Source: Rhodococcus sp. SGAir0479
GTDB lineage: Bacteria > Actinomycetota > Actinomycetes > Mycobacteriales > Mycobacteriaceae
Reading direction: 5' to 3'
DNA length: 64,000 nt
NCBI RefSeq assembly: GCF_005484805.1
Contig: NZ_CP039432.1
Location: 1,984,001 to 2,048,000 of the forward strand
Within the stretch, counting starts at the first letter, position 1. Each line of letters begins with the position of its first letter. The position numbers were made by a program, and so were the translations under genes. Positions 1 to 8,528 of the stretch are shown piece after piece. The notes beneath the pieces are model-generated. The model had not been told where the DNA came from, ran no database searches, and was given only the letters and a program-made list of their open reading frames with translations.

Positions 1-320
1 GCCGTGCGATAGCGGTCGATCATGCGTGGGTGCGGGATGCAGTCCACGTCGAGGAAGACGAGCAGCTCCGCGCCGCGGTCGAGCGCGGCGCGGGCGCCCA
101 GGTTGCGGGCGCGCGCGAGCGGCAGACACCGCGCGGCCGCCGAGATCTCCACCGTCCGAGCGGCGTCACCGTGTTCGGCGACGATGTCGGCGATCGCACG
201 GTCGCCCATCGACACCACGACGTGATCGTCGACCGCCGAGGTGGAGTCCCCGAGCCGACGCAGTTGGCTTCTCAGGTGGTCGTGGCGGCCGGCGACCACG
301 GTCACGATGGCGGTCCTCAT
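1..320 (-). CDS. Glycosyltransferase family 2 protein (partial, N-terminus)
   Basis: About 106 residues of the N-terminus are visible; the rest lies beyond the left edge. The protein opens with a beta strand (RTAIVTVVAGR) followed near residue 90 by LVFLDVDCIPHPR, the DxD-type metal and nucleotide-sugar site of GT-A glycosyltransferases. It should transfer a sugar from an activated donor in the cytoplasm; acceptor and donor cannot be told. The ATG overlaps the TGA of the upstream glycosyltransferase gene as ATGA, so it is the last visible member of a coupled four-gene set. Fold class is well supported; substrate is unknown. Confidence 0.85.
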   Translation of the reverse strand, partial: MRTAIVTVVAGRHDHLRSQLRRLGDSTSAVDDHVVVSMGDRAIADIVAEHGDAARTVEISAAARCLPLARARNLGARAALDRGAELLVFLDVDCIPHPRMIDRYRT

Positions 321-1318
321 GCGGCACCGGCTCCGTCCAGTACCCGTTCCACCGCGGCGGCGGCGCGGCCCGCGGCGCCGCGGGTGTTCCAGCGCGACCA
401 GTCGCGTCCGCCTGCGGTGAGTGCACGGCCGATCAGGTCCGGCCATTCGGCGGCGGTCGGCCACGCCGTGTGCACCACCGCCAGACCGGCGGCTTCCAGG
501 ACACCTGCGGTGGTCTCCTGTTCCGCGAACGGGCGCTGCTGCGGTACCACGATCGACGCGGTGCCGGCGGCGGCCACGTCGGCGATCGCATTCTGGCCGG
601 CGTGCGTGACCACCACCGAGCCGGCGCACAGATCCGGCCAGGGGTCCTCCTTCCACGACGCTCCCGGCCCGCCGAGCGTGGTCCAGTCGACGCCGGGCAC
701 GCTCGCGCGCCACCGGTCCACCTCGTGTGCGGTCAAGGACGTTCCGCCGGCACCGTTGAGCACCGTCACGCGGACCGCGCCGGAACCGGTGGGGGTCTCG
801 GGCGCACGGCCGTCGAAGCGGCTCACACCGCCGACGTAGGTGGTCTTCGCGGCATGCCGCTCGAGCCACGGCGGGGCGTACAAGTCCCGCGGCCACGCGG
901 CGATGATGTGGTCGGCGATGTCGTACACCAACCGGTGGGCCGCGTCGTCCCTCTCGCCGGGCATTGCCATGACGACGGTGGGCACGCCCATCAGCCGCGC
1001 GAACGTGGCGACCTCGACGGAGACGTCGACGATCATCGCCTGCGGCCGCGCGACGCGGATCCACTCGGCGACCGCGGCCATCCGCGACCGCAGGCCGGGG
1101 TCCTGCAGCGGCACCCAGTGCAGAGCGCCGCCCGCGGTGGGGTTGCGCGGATCCCGAGACGCATCGTCCCGCTCGAGGGTGACCACCGCATCGAACGGCT
1201 CGGAGTCGGCGAGTTCGAGCGAGGTGAGCGCGACGACGGGGGTGTCCAGGTGGCGCGTGATCGTACGGGCGCGGGTGAGGTGACCACGGCCGTGGTGGTG
1301 CACGTAGTAACCGATCAT
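317..1318 (-). CDS. MurG/GT28-like glycosyltransferase
   Basis: A 333-residue protein with a GT-B look. The N-terminus MIGYYVHHHGRGHLTRA resembles the glycine/histidine loop of MurG and related UDP-sugar transferases. The C-terminal half has the donor-site pattern THAGQNAIADVAAAG followed by VPQQRPFAEQE, typical of GT28 C-domains. No signal peptide or membrane segment is evident, so it is probably cytosolic or peripheral. Both ends overlap the neighbouring glycosyltransferase genes by ATGA, implying translational coupling and a shared glycan product. Donor and acceptor are not inferable from sequence. Confidence 0.85.
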   Translation of the reverse strand: MIGYYVHHHGRGHLTRARTITRHLDTPVVALTSLELADSEPFDAVVTLERDDASRDPRNPTAGGALHWVPLQDPGLRSRMAAVAEWIRVARPQAMIVDVSVEVATFARLMGVPTVVMAMPGERDDAAHRLVYDIADHIIAAWPRDLYAPPWLERHAAKTTYVGGVSRFDGRAPETPTGSGAVRVTVLNGAGGTSLTAHEVDRWRASVPGVDWTTLGGPGASWKEDPWPDLCAGSVVVTHAGQNAIADVAAAGTASIVVPQQRPFAEQETTAGVLEAAGLAVVHTAWPTAAEWPDLIGRALTAGGRDWSRWNTRGAAGRAAAAVERVLDGAGAA

Positions 1319-2430
1319 GCGACCGACACCTCACGCAGCCGCCGGGCCGTGCCCTCTCGCACGGCCGACCGGTAGCAGTCCTCGTACGTGGCGACCATCG
1401 CCGTCTCCGAACAGGCCGACAACGCGCGGGCCCGCACCCGGGAGCGCGGAAGGTCGGATGCCTCGCCGATCGCGCGGGCCATGGCCGCGACGTCACCGGG
1501 GGCGACCAGACGGCCGCTGTGCTCGTCGACGATTTCCGGGATGCCGCCGCGTGCGAACGCCACGACCGGGGTGCCGCACGAGAGCGATTCGGCGACCACG
1601 AGCCCGTAGGGCTCGTCCCAGTCCGGGGTGACGAGCGAGACCGCCGACGTGCCCACGACCCGGGCGAGCGCGGCGCGCGGCAGGTGGCCGACGTAATCGA
1701 CCGCCCCGGGCCGCAGACGCGGCTCGACGTGCGTGCGGAAGTACCCGGGATCACTCACCGGGCCGGCGAGGCGGAGCGGGGTGCCGGCTCGCTCGGCCGC
1801 CTCGATGGCGAGATGGGTGCCCTTCTCCTCGGTGATCCGGCCGAACCAGACGGCGCCCTCGCCGCCGGGCCCGAGGGGCCACGCGTCGGTGTCCACGCCG
1901 TTGGGGACGACCCGGATGGGGCGGCCGACGACGCCCTCCCACGCGGCCGCGGTATGTCCGCTCACCGCAACGAAATCCACGCCCGCACCACCGGTGAGCG
2001 CCACGGCGGACTCCAGCCACGGCGTCGGCGGTGTGTGCAGGGTGCTGAGCATCGGAATCGGCAGAGTCGGCGCCATCGCCACGGGCAGGTAGTGGAGGCT
2101 GTGATTGTGGACCACGTCGAATCGGTCGGCTCCGCTCTCCGCCAGTTCGAGCATGAGACCGAGATAGGCGTGGTGGTCGCCGAGGAACTCCCGTTCCGGC
2201 ATGGACGGGTCACTGCAGGCCTGCCGGCTGGGCCGGAATGTCCGGACAGGCAGTGCCGCGGCGGCAGCTTCGGCGTCCGAGCCGTCCGCGGCGAACAGCG
2301 TGACGGTGTGCCCCGCCCGCTCCAGTGCACGCGCGAGGTGCCACACGTGGGACTCGAGACCTCCGGCGAACGGTTGACGGATGGGATGACTCGACGATGC
2401 GACGATCGCGACCCGCAGCCCGCGTGTCAT
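1315..2430 (-). CDS. GT4-family glycosyltransferase
   Basis: A 371-residue retaining glycosyltransferase of the GT-B fold. The N-terminal loop GGLESHVWHLARALERAGH is the GT4 acceptor-side signature, and the C-terminal EPYGLVVAESLSCGTPVVA contains the E-x7-E motif that binds the donor sugar nucleotide. VPNGVDTDAW and WFGRITEEKG are further family landmarks. The ATG at 2430 is chosen because it overlaps the stop of the upstream gene (ATGA) and matches the family start; a longer open frame extends upstream but lies inside the neighbour. Likely acts on a cell-envelope or metabolite glycan with its three neighbours (inference). Confidence 0.9.
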   Translation of the reverse strand: MTRGLRVAIVASSSHPIRQPFAGGLESHVWHLARALERAGHTVTLFAADGSDAEAAAAALPVRTFRPSRQACSDPSMPEREFLGDHHAYLGLMLELAESGADRFDVVHNHSLHYLPVAMAPTLPIPMLSTLHTPPTPWLESAVALTGGAGVDFVAVSGHTAAAWEGVVGRPIRVVPNGVDTDAWPLGPGGEGAVWFGRITEEKGTHLAIEAAERAGTPLRLAGPVSDPGYFRTHVEPRLRPGAVDYVGHLPRAALARVVGTSAVSLVTPDWDEPYGLVVAESLSCGTPVVAFARGGIPEIVDEHSGRLVAPGDVAAMARAIGEASDLPRSRVRARALSACSETAMVATYEDCYRSAVREGTARRLREVSVA

Positions 2431-3494
2431 CCGAGGGCCCGCTCGTACACGGCGCGGTGGGCGCGGGCGAGGAAGCGCCGCTCCGACATCCGTTCCTCCC
2501 AGGTGGGGGCAGGCGCAGTCCATCGTTCCCGGTACGCCCGTCGAATGCCCTCGTCCAGCGACGCGGGATCGAAACGATCCTCGTCGAAAATGAAGTTCTC
2601 GCAGTCCTTCTGCTGCCCGTAGAAACCACAGGACGGCGCCACCACTCGGGTGCCGAGGTCGTGGCAGGCCTCGAGCCACCCCGAGTGTGTTCCGAACCGG
2701 TAGGGCAACACCGACACCGACAGCGACGACAGATACGAGAACAGCTGGTCGTCGGAGTAGTAGCGATGGACGTCGACGGTGACGTGGTCGTGCTCGTCGT
2801 ACTTGAGCAGCAGTTCGCCGGTCTCGGGGGCGTACCAGTGGTTGTCGGGGTCGAAGACCTCGTCGTGCAGATTGATCCTCAGCTCGGCGTCGGGTAGGTC
2901 CGACACGGTGCGCGTGAGGGTCTCGACGATCGGCAGGACGTCCATGTTGGGCCGAAAACTCTTGGCATGCAAACCCACCACGAAAGGCTCCGGGGCGGAC
3001 GGATCGCGGCGCCCGAACCACTCCTCACCCACCACGTGCGGGTGCGGCAGGACGGTCGCCTCACGTCCCCACCGCCGGTCCACCACCCGAGCGGCTCCGG
3101 GGGTGAGCGTGATCACCTCGTCCGCCGCGGGGATCAGCACGTCGAGTTGTGCGTCGTGCATGCCGGGATCCGGGTGATGCGGATTGCGCAGGTCGTGCAC
3201 CGTGTACACGAGGGGCTTGCGTAGTCCGCCGAGGGTATCGACGATCTCCCGCAACGTGTCCGGGGTGACGGCGTCGAATCCGAAGTGGATGTGGAAGACA
3301 TCGAACTCCGTCGCGTTCTCGCGGATCCAGGCGGGGTCGAGCATCAACGGGGGCCACCAGCCGCCCGGCACCTTCCGGCCGTCCGCGGGAACGGGATCGG
3401 GGAGCCGGACGACGTCGTCGTCGAGCTCCGGCGCCGCCAGGTGTCGCACGTAGACGTGCGACGACGGCACGGACGCCACTCGAATCGCCCTCAT
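2427..3494 (-). CDS. GT4-like glycosyltransferase, first gene of the operon
   Basis: A 355-residue GT-B-type protein. It starts MRAIRVASVPSSHVYVRHL and has the domain-linker strand PLVYTVHDLRNP, a donor-domain start PFVVGLHAKSF and a late HSGWLEACHDLGTRVVAP segment that sits where GT4 enzymes carry E-x7-E, here in a divergent form. It is the promoter-proximal gene of four overlapping glycosyltransferase genes; its stop overlaps the next ATG. An AGGAGATC-like ribosome site lies just upstream (GGAGGAGATCG before ATG). The target glycan is unknown. Confidence 0.82.
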   Translation of the reverse strand: MRAIRVASVPSSHVYVRHLAAPELDDDVVRLPDPVPADGRKVPGGWWPPLMLDPAWIRENATEFDVFHIHFGFDAVTPDTLREIVDTLGGLRKPLVYTVHDLRNPHHPDPGMHDAQLDVLIPAADEVITLTPGAARVVDRRWGREATVLPHPHVVGEEWFGRRDPSAPEPFVVGLHAKSFRPNMDVLPIVETLTRTVSDLPDAELRINLHDEVFDPDNHWYAPETGELLLKYDEHDHVTVDVHRYYSDDQLFSYLSSLSVSVLPYRFGTHSGWLEACHDLGTRVVAPSCGFYGQQKDCENFIFDEDRFDPASLDEGIRRAYRERWTAPAPTWEERMSERRFLARAHRAVYERALG

Positions 3495-3765
3495 CGATCT
3501 CCTCCGGGTCGGGTCACCACATCCGCAAGCGGGACACCATCGGTCACATCAGAATTTGCGGTACGGCCGCACCGCTCGAATATCGCACACGAACCGGGGT
3601 GCTGCCCGGTGGGCGAACCGGACGCTCGTTGCCCGCACACTCGGTGGAGGACATGCGTTTTCACCGGCCGATGCGCACAGTCACCGCTGTCGAGCGGCGA
3701 CGGCGAACCCGCCGTATCCACACCGCACCACCGAACGCGTTCGGGGCGGCCCGAGCCGCAGAAGG

Positions 3766-3906
3766 TCAGCGGGCCGGGGGACGCTGCGCCACGACCTTCG
3801 CCCACCATCCGTCGAGTGGGCTGGGGTCCGGGTAGCGCACGATCTCGATGCCGTCCAACGGCTGGTGCCGATCGGCCCCGAACTCACTGCTGGTCGAACT
3901 TCTCAC
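3766..3906 (-). CDS. Small 46-residue protein of unknown function
   Basis: A short frame from GTG to TGA encoding 46 residues, ending DGIEIVRYPDPSPLDGWW then AKVVAQRPPAR. It is supported by a good ribosome site (AAAGGTGAAG about 5 nt before GTG) and by codons with strong third-position G/C. No membrane segment. The Trp-rich, proline-containing C-terminus gives no family I recognise. It lies alone between the glycosyltransferase operon and a small membrane protein gene. The 270 bp between it and the glycosyltransferase start shows no other convincing frame. Confidence 0.5.
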   Translation of the reverse strand: MRSSTSSEFGADRHQPLDGIEIVRYPDPSPLDGWWAKVVAQRPPAR

Positions 3907-3967
3907 GTTTCTTCACCTTTCACTGCACCGAGTCGAGCGGTCGTGGCGTCGAGGGAGCCTGGTCGTA

Positions 3968-4216
3968 CTACTGACCCCGGGGGAACCCACCGAGCATCAG
4001 CACTGCCGCGAACAGACACCCTCCGGTGACGGACGAGACGGTCAGGACGTCGACGAGGGCGAAGCCGACTCCGACCGCCACCAATCCCGGGAGCGCCGCC
4101 AGAAAAGCGAAGAGGAGCGCCCATGCCCCCGCGACTGCCGCCGAGGCTCGCAGGCCTGCGGCCGGGCCCGGCCGCCGAGGCGAAAGAACCTCGTCGGTGA
4201 TCACTCGCTGAGACAT
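3968..4216 (-). CDS. Small membrane protein, two predicted TM segments
   Basis: An 82-residue protein beginning MSQRVITDEVLSPRRPG, with two hydrophobic stretches (about residues 25-47 and 52-78) separated by a short loop, so a two-pass inner-membrane protein. ATG at 4216 was chosen over upstream starts because GGGAAGGGAG sits 5 to 10 nt before it. The frame lies about 540 bp from and divergent to the sigma-factor gene, with a GGTATAGATT element upstream that also occurs upstream of the sigma gene. No family recognised. Confidence 0.6.
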   Translation of the reverse strand: MSQRVITDEVLSPRRPGPAAGLRASAAVAGAWALLFAFLAALPGLVAVGVGFALVDVLTVSSVTGGCLFAAVLMLGGFPRGQ

Positions 4217-4757
4217 CGACACTCCCTTCCCGAACATTCCGATGGAAGGATTCCCACACAGAGAGAATCTATACCTACGGAGACAACTTTTCTCTGGAAC
4301 CGATTTCGCGGCGACCGGTGCCTCCACCAGGGACCGCACCCGAAGCTTCCCCGGGGACCCACGTTTCGGCGTCCTACCTGGCAGGACGCCCTCACAGGAC
4401 CCACGGCCCCGGCGCGAGCAGGACCAACGTCCAGGTCAAACGTTCCACTCGTGGGATCGGCGCTCAGGATTTCCGCGCGCGGGCACCCGAGGCCCCGCTC
4501 CCCGACGCCGGCCGTCGCGTCGCACTGCAAATCTCTCGCTGACGGTATAGATTTTGTCTTACAGCCGACCGATCAATCCTCTCCCGTCGGTCCGTGATTT
4601 CGGCGCCGGCGGGTCGCCTCCGGGAGGGCTCACGGATGAATACGTCGATGAACGGTCCGTCGAATCCACCCGCGCCGGCCGGGCAGCCAGTCCGGCGACA
4701 CCCCCGACCGATGGTCACGGCCCGCCCACTTTCCGCTCACTGAGAACAGGATGTGCG
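4217..4757. promoter_or_regulatory. Long divergent intergenic region with paired GGTATAGATT elements
   Basis: This 541-bp stretch has no convincing gene. GGTATAGATT occurs once on the minus strand (complement of about 4267-4276, upstream of the small membrane protein) and once on the plus strand (about 4544-4553, upstream of the sigma factor). GGTAT resembles the -10 half of SigF-type promoters (family knowledge: GTTT-N15-17-GGGTAT), but I see no well-spaced GTTT at either site, so the promoter reading is tentative. Local AT content is higher than in flanking genes. Confidence 0.35.
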
Positions 4758-5570
4758 ATGCTCTCTACCCTCAGCGCCCACGAGGACTCACGTGAACTGT
4801 GCGACGAGAAGGTGCGCGACTGTGTGCATGATCTGCGCGCCGCGCTCGAAAGAGCCGATCTCGACCACGAGGAACGCGAACGCCTGATCGACCGGCTCTG
4901 TGTCTGCGCGCTTCCGATGGCCCGGCGGGTGGCCGCTCGCTACCGGAACCGGGGGGTGCCACTCGCCGAACTGGAGCAGGTGGCCGCGCTGGCGCTCGTG
5001 GGTGCGGCACGACGCTTCGACGCAGCCCGCGGCACCGATTTCGTCCCGTACGCCGTCACTTCGATCAGCGGCGAGATCCGCAAGTACTTCCGCGACTTCA
5101 CGTGGGCCACGCACGTCCCTCGTCGCCTGCAGGAGAACCACCTCGCGGTGCGCAACCGGACGGACACTCTCGCAACGGAGTTGGGGCGCCGGGTCGGCAT
5201 CGACGAGGTGGCGGCCTCGCTGGGGATGTCGGTGGAGGAAGCGGCCGAGGCCGAGCGTGTCGGCGAGCTGTACTCGTGCGAGTCCCTCGATGCGACACTG
5301 CCGGACGGCACCGATTCGCGGATGCAGACGCTCGGCGCGAGCGACTCCGATCTGTCCCGCGTCGAGCACCGCCACCAGTTGCGTCGTCTCATGGCCACGT
5401 TGGACGAGCGCCAGCGTACTCTGCTGTGGCTGCGCTACTTCCACCAGCTGTCCCAGTCGGAGATCGCCGACCGCGTCGGACTGTCCCAGATGCACGTCTC
5501 GCGCCTGCTCCGCCAGGCGCTGGACCAGCTACGGCGGCAGGCGACGGAGAGCTACGCCGCGGCGGGGTGA
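4758..5570 (+). CDS. Sigma-70 family factor, SigB/SigF/SigG type
   Basis: A 270-residue alternative sigma factor. Region 2 holds ELEQVAALALVGAARRFD and the promoter-melting stretch TSISGEIRKYFRDFTW; region 3 follows (RRVGIDEVAASLGMSVEE); region 4 ends with a helix-turn-helix, LSQSEIADRVGLSQMHVSRL. This order and spacing is that of the stress/sporulation SigB-F-G group. ATG at 4758 was preferred because the 68 upstream residues of open frame look non-coding, and AACAGG lies 7 nt before it. No anti-sigma or anti-anti-sigma gene lies next to it, unlike the usual rsbW-sigF arrangement, so its control is not evident. Confidence 0.88.
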   Translation: MLSTLSAHEDSRELCDEKVRDCVHDLRAALERADLDHEERERLIDRLCVCALPMARRVAARYRNRGVPLAELEQVAALALVGAARRFDAARGTDFVPYAVTSISGEIRKYFRDFTWATHVPRRLQENHLAVRNRTDTLATELGRRVGIDEVAASLGMSVEEAAEAERVGELYSCESLDATLPDGTDSRMQTLGASDSDLSRVEHRHQLRRLMATLDERQRTLLWLRYFHQLSQSEIADRVGLSQMHVSRLLRQALDQLRRQATESYAAAG

Positions 5571-5660
5571 CGAACCGCCACCGCCCCCGCACGCCACCGA
5601 CCGTCGACCAATTGCTTGTTCGGCCAGCCCGAGCGGACGAAGTGTGCGTAGGGTTGCGTC

Positions 5661-6047
5661 ATGCCCGAGCGGAAGAAGTATGCGGCGCGGTACGCAGACG
5701 CGCTGGAAGCCCTGGCCACCGCGACCCACCGCCCCACCACGGTGGTCAACCTCGACGGGCGCTATGCGATTCGGGTGGAACTGGAGTTCAGCCGGTTCGC
5801 ACTGGCCGCGAACACCCCGGGCGGGCTGTCCGCCGATCCCGACGCGTCCGGCACCTGGACCGTCGGCATCCACCAGGACGGCGCAACGGATCCACGCCCC
5901 CTGGCCGCCGCCAGTAGTGCATGGCTGATCGACGCGTTCGACGCCGCCTTCGAGGAACTGCGACAGTCCGCGAACTGGATCGTCACGGACATCCAGCACG
6001 GCGAACTCGCCGCGGACCCGGACGGCGAGAATCCGCCCGGCCGGTGA
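5661..6047 (+). CDS. Conserved hypothetical protein
   Basis: A 128-residue soluble protein, MPERKKYAARYADALEAL at the start and a Gly/Pro/Asp-rich tail. The middle part (VNLDGRYAIRVELEFSRFA) looks like a beta sheet and the C-terminal half (AWLIDAFDAAFEELRQS) is helical. No signal peptide or membrane segment. It is convergent with nadC and ends just before a strong hairpin. I do not recognise the family. Confidence 0.65.
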   Translation: MPERKKYAARYADALEALATATHRPTTVVNLDGRYAIRVELEFSRFALAANTPGGLSADPDASGTWTVGIHQDGATDPRPLAAASSAWLIDAFDAAFEELRQSANWIVTDIQHGELAADPDGENPPGR

Positions 6048-6077
6048 GCCGTTCCCGCGGCGGCCCGCGGGAACGGC
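6048..6077. terminator. Bidirectional hairpin terminator
   Basis: A 13-bp perfect stem (GCCGTTCCCGCGG paired with its complement) with a 4-nt loop, starting directly after the stop of the hypothetical gene and ending 4 nt before the nadC stop. Convergent placement fits a shared terminator. There is no T-run, as is common in actinobacteria. Confidence 0.7.
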
Positions 6078-6081
6078 CGGC

Positions 6082-6945
6082 TCACATGTCGAGACCCAGG
6101 TCCAGCACCGTCACCGAATGGGTCAGCGCGCCCACCGCGAGGAAGTCGACACCGGTCGCCGCGTAGTCGGCGGCCACGTCGAGCGTGAGGCCGCCCGAGG
6201 ACTCGAGCTTGGTCTCCGGGGAGACGGTGTCCCGCCGCTGGACCGCAATCTGCGTCTGCCACAGCGGAAAGTTGTCGAGCAACACCAGCTCGACGCCCTC
6301 GGCCAGCACCTCGTCGAGCTGGGTGAGGGTGTCGACCTCCACCTCACACTCGACGTCCGGCGCGGCCGCGCGGACCGCTCGCAGCGCCGCCACCACCGAA
6401 CCCGCCGCGGCGACATGGTTGTCCTTGATCAGGGCCGCGTCGCCGAGCCCCATCCGATGGTTCACCCCGCCGCCGACCCGCACGGCGTACTTCTGCAGTC
6501 CACGCAGCCCCGGAAGGGTCTTGCGGCTGTCACGAATCCGGCAGTTCGTGCCGGCCACGGCGTCGACCCACCCGGAGGTCGCGGTGGCGATGCCGGACAG
6601 GTGGCACATCAGGTTGAGCATCGTGCGCTCGGCGGTCAGCAACCCCCGGGTCGGCGCGTCCACGGTGAGCACCGCGTCACCCGGCTGCACGCGGGTGCCG
6701 TCCGCGACCCGGTCCAGCACCTGGTAGTTCCCGGCGCCGATGACCTCGTCGAGCACCGTCAGTCCCACATCGATGCCGGCCACGGTCCCCGCCGACCGCG
6801 TCACCACCGCCGCCTTCGCCACCGCGCCCTCCGGCACCGTCGCGACCGACGTGATGTCGGGGCCGTACCGGAGGTCCTCGTCGAGGGCGGTGCGCACCAG
6901 CGCGAGCGTCTCCTGCGGATCGAGCCGGTCCTGCGTACTACTCAC
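6082..6945 (-). CDS. nadC: Nicotinate-nucleotide pyrophosphorylase (quinolinate phosphoribosyltransferase)
   Basis: A 287-residue NadC. It converts quinolinate and PRPP to nicotinate mononucleotide, the third step of de novo NAD synthesis. Visible family blocks are LNLMCHLSGIATAT, RIRDSRKTLPGLRGLQKYAV (quinolinate and PRPP contacts), MGLGDAALIKDNH and LESSGGLTLD. The start is the GTG at 6945, which overlaps the nadB stop as GTGA, so it is coupled to nadB. Length matches the family. Expression is expected to follow the nadA promoter and the NrtR operator upstream. Confidence 0.95.
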   Translation of the reverse strand: MSSTQDRLDPQETLALVRTALDEDLRYGPDITSVATVPEGAVAKAAVVTRSAGTVAGIDVGLTVLDEVIGAGNYQVLDRVADGTRVQPGDAVLTVDAPTRGLLTAERTMLNLMCHLSGIATATSGWVDAVAGTNCRIRDSRKTLPGLRGLQKYAVRVGGGVNHRMGLGDAALIKDNHVAAAGSVVAALRAVRAAAPDVECEVEVDTLTQLDEVLAEGVELVLLDNFPLWQTQIAVQRRDTVSPETKLESSGGLTLDVAADYAATGVDFLAVGALTHSVTVLDLGLDM

Positions 6946-8528
6946 TGTGCTCCCATCGATTGCAGCGCTTGTACTTCCGTTACTTCCAGTTCGCCGTCGC
7001 GCCCGATCCGCACCGGCAGAGGACGCCGGAACTCCTCCGCCGCGTCCGGGTGATCGGCCCGTGTGTGGCAGCCGCGGCTCTCCCGCCTGGCCGAGGCCGC
7101 CAGCACCAGCGCCGACGCCGCCACCGTCAGCGCGGTGTCCTCGAGCGCGCGATCGGTGCCGGCCACCGCGATCGGGCTGCCGAGGAGTTCGGCGCCGACA
7201 CCGGCCAGCCCCTCGCCCTCGCGCACGACGGAGGCATGGGAGGTCAGGAGTTCCTGGACGCGTTCTCGGGGCGCCCTGCGGCGGAAGGGCAGCAGCAGGT
7301 CGGTCGCCTCCACGGCCACGTCCACGCGCTCGGCGGCCGCGTGGCCCACCCGCGTGCCCACGACGAGCCCCTCGAGCAAGCTGTTCGAGGCGAGCCGGTT
7401 GGCGCCGTGCAGCCCCGTGCGCGCCACCTCGCCGACCGCGTACAGACCCGGGACGCCCGTGCGCCCGTGCACGTCGGTGACGATCCCTCCGCACGAGTAG
7501 TGCGCCGCCGGGGCGACCGGGACGAGCTGCGCGGTGGGGTCGATGCCCGCGGCCAGGCACGCCGCGGTGACCGTGGGGAACCGGTTCGCGAAGCCGGGCA
7601 GGTGCCGGGCGTCGAGGTAGACGTGGTCCGCTCCGCTCTCCCGCAGCCGCCGGGCGATGGCCCGGGAGACCACGTCCCGCGGGGCCAGATCGCCCTGCGG
7701 GTGCACGCCGTCGGTCACCGACCGCCCGTCGGCGTCCACCAGGCGGGCGCCCTCGCCGCGCACGGCCTCGCTGATGAGCGGGCGCCGCCCGACCCCGCCG
7801 GGCGCGTACAGCACGGTGGGGTGGAACTGGACGAACTCGAGGTCGGCCACGGCCGCACCCGCCTCGAGTGCCAGCGCGATGCCGTCACCGGTGGCGCCCT
7901 CCGGGTTGGTGCTGCACGAGTAGAGCTGGCCGAGGCCGCCGGTCGCCAACGCCACCGCGGGCGCGTGGACGACTCCGAGCCCCCGGTCGGAGAGCACCAT
8001 CAGTCCGGTGACCCCGCGCCGATCGGTCGTGACCCGGGCGGCCGCCGCACCGAACAGCACCGGCATGCCGGCCGCGTTCAGGGCCCGCTGCACCTCCGCA
8101 CCGGTGGCGTCGCCGCCGGCGTGCACGATGCGGCGGGTGCTGTGCCCGCCCTCGCGCGTGCGGGCCACGGCCCCGTCGGTCCCGACGTCGAACACCGCAC
8201 CCAGCGCGGTGAGCGCGGTGAGCGCCTCACGGCCCGCGGAGACGATCGACCGCACCGCGGCCTCGTCGCACAGTCCCGCTCCCGCGACACAGGTGTCGCC
8301 GGTGTGCGAATCGACCGAGTCGGTTCGCGGGTCCCCCACCACCGCGATGCCGCCCTGCGCGTACTGGGTGGCGGTGTCGGTGGGTCCGCCCTTGCTCACC
8401 ACCAGCACCCGCAGACCCCGCTCGGCGGCGGTGCGCGCAGCGGTCAACCCGGCCACGCCTCCCCCGACGACGACCAGATCTGCCCGCGCCTCCCACACGA
8501 CGCCGTCACCCCCGGGACCGGCGACCAT
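6942..8528 (-). CDS. nadB: L-aspartate oxidase
   Basis: A 528-residue FAD enzyme that oxidises L-aspartate to iminoaspartate, feeding NadA. The N-terminal dinucleotide fold reads VVVGGGVAGLTAARTAAERG; TATQYAQGGIAVV and GGHSTRRIVHAGGDATG are the succinate-dehydrogenase-like active-site blocks; HYSCGGIVTDVHGRTGVPGL and GANRLASNSLLEGLV are family-specific. It overlaps nadA by one base (TAATG) and nadC by four. The C-terminal helical region is complete. Same operon as nadA and nadC. Confidence 0.95.
   Translation of the reverse strand: MVAGPGGDGVVWEARADLVVVGGGVAGLTAARTAAERGLRVLVVSKGGPTDTATQYAQGGIAVVGDPRTDSVDSHTGDTCVAGAGLCDEAAVRSIVSAGREALTALTALGAVFDVGTDGAVARTREGGHSTRRIVHAGGDATGAEVQRALNAAGMPVLFGAAAARVTTDRRGVTGLMVLSDRGLGVVHAPAVALATGGLGQLYSCSTNPEGATGDGIALALEAGAAVADLEFVQFHPTVLYAPGGVGRRPLISEAVRGEGARLVDADGRSVTDGVHPQGDLAPRDVVSRAIARRLRESGADHVYLDARHLPGFANRFPTVTAACLAAGIDPTAQLVPVAPAAHYSCGGIVTDVHGRTGVPGLYAVGEVARTGLHGANRLASNSLLEGLVVGTRVGHAAAERVDVAVEATDLLLPFRRRAPRERVQELLTSHASVVREGEGLAGVGAELLGSPIAVAGTDRALEDTALTVAASALVLAASARRESRGCHTRADHPDAAEEFRRPLPVRIGRDGELEVTEVQALQSMGAQ

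Noticed and set aside
4554-4757. A 68-residue N-terminal extension of the sigma factor
   Set aside because: Composition is non-coding-like (Pro/Gly/Ser-rich) and the internal ATG at 4758 gives the family-typical length.
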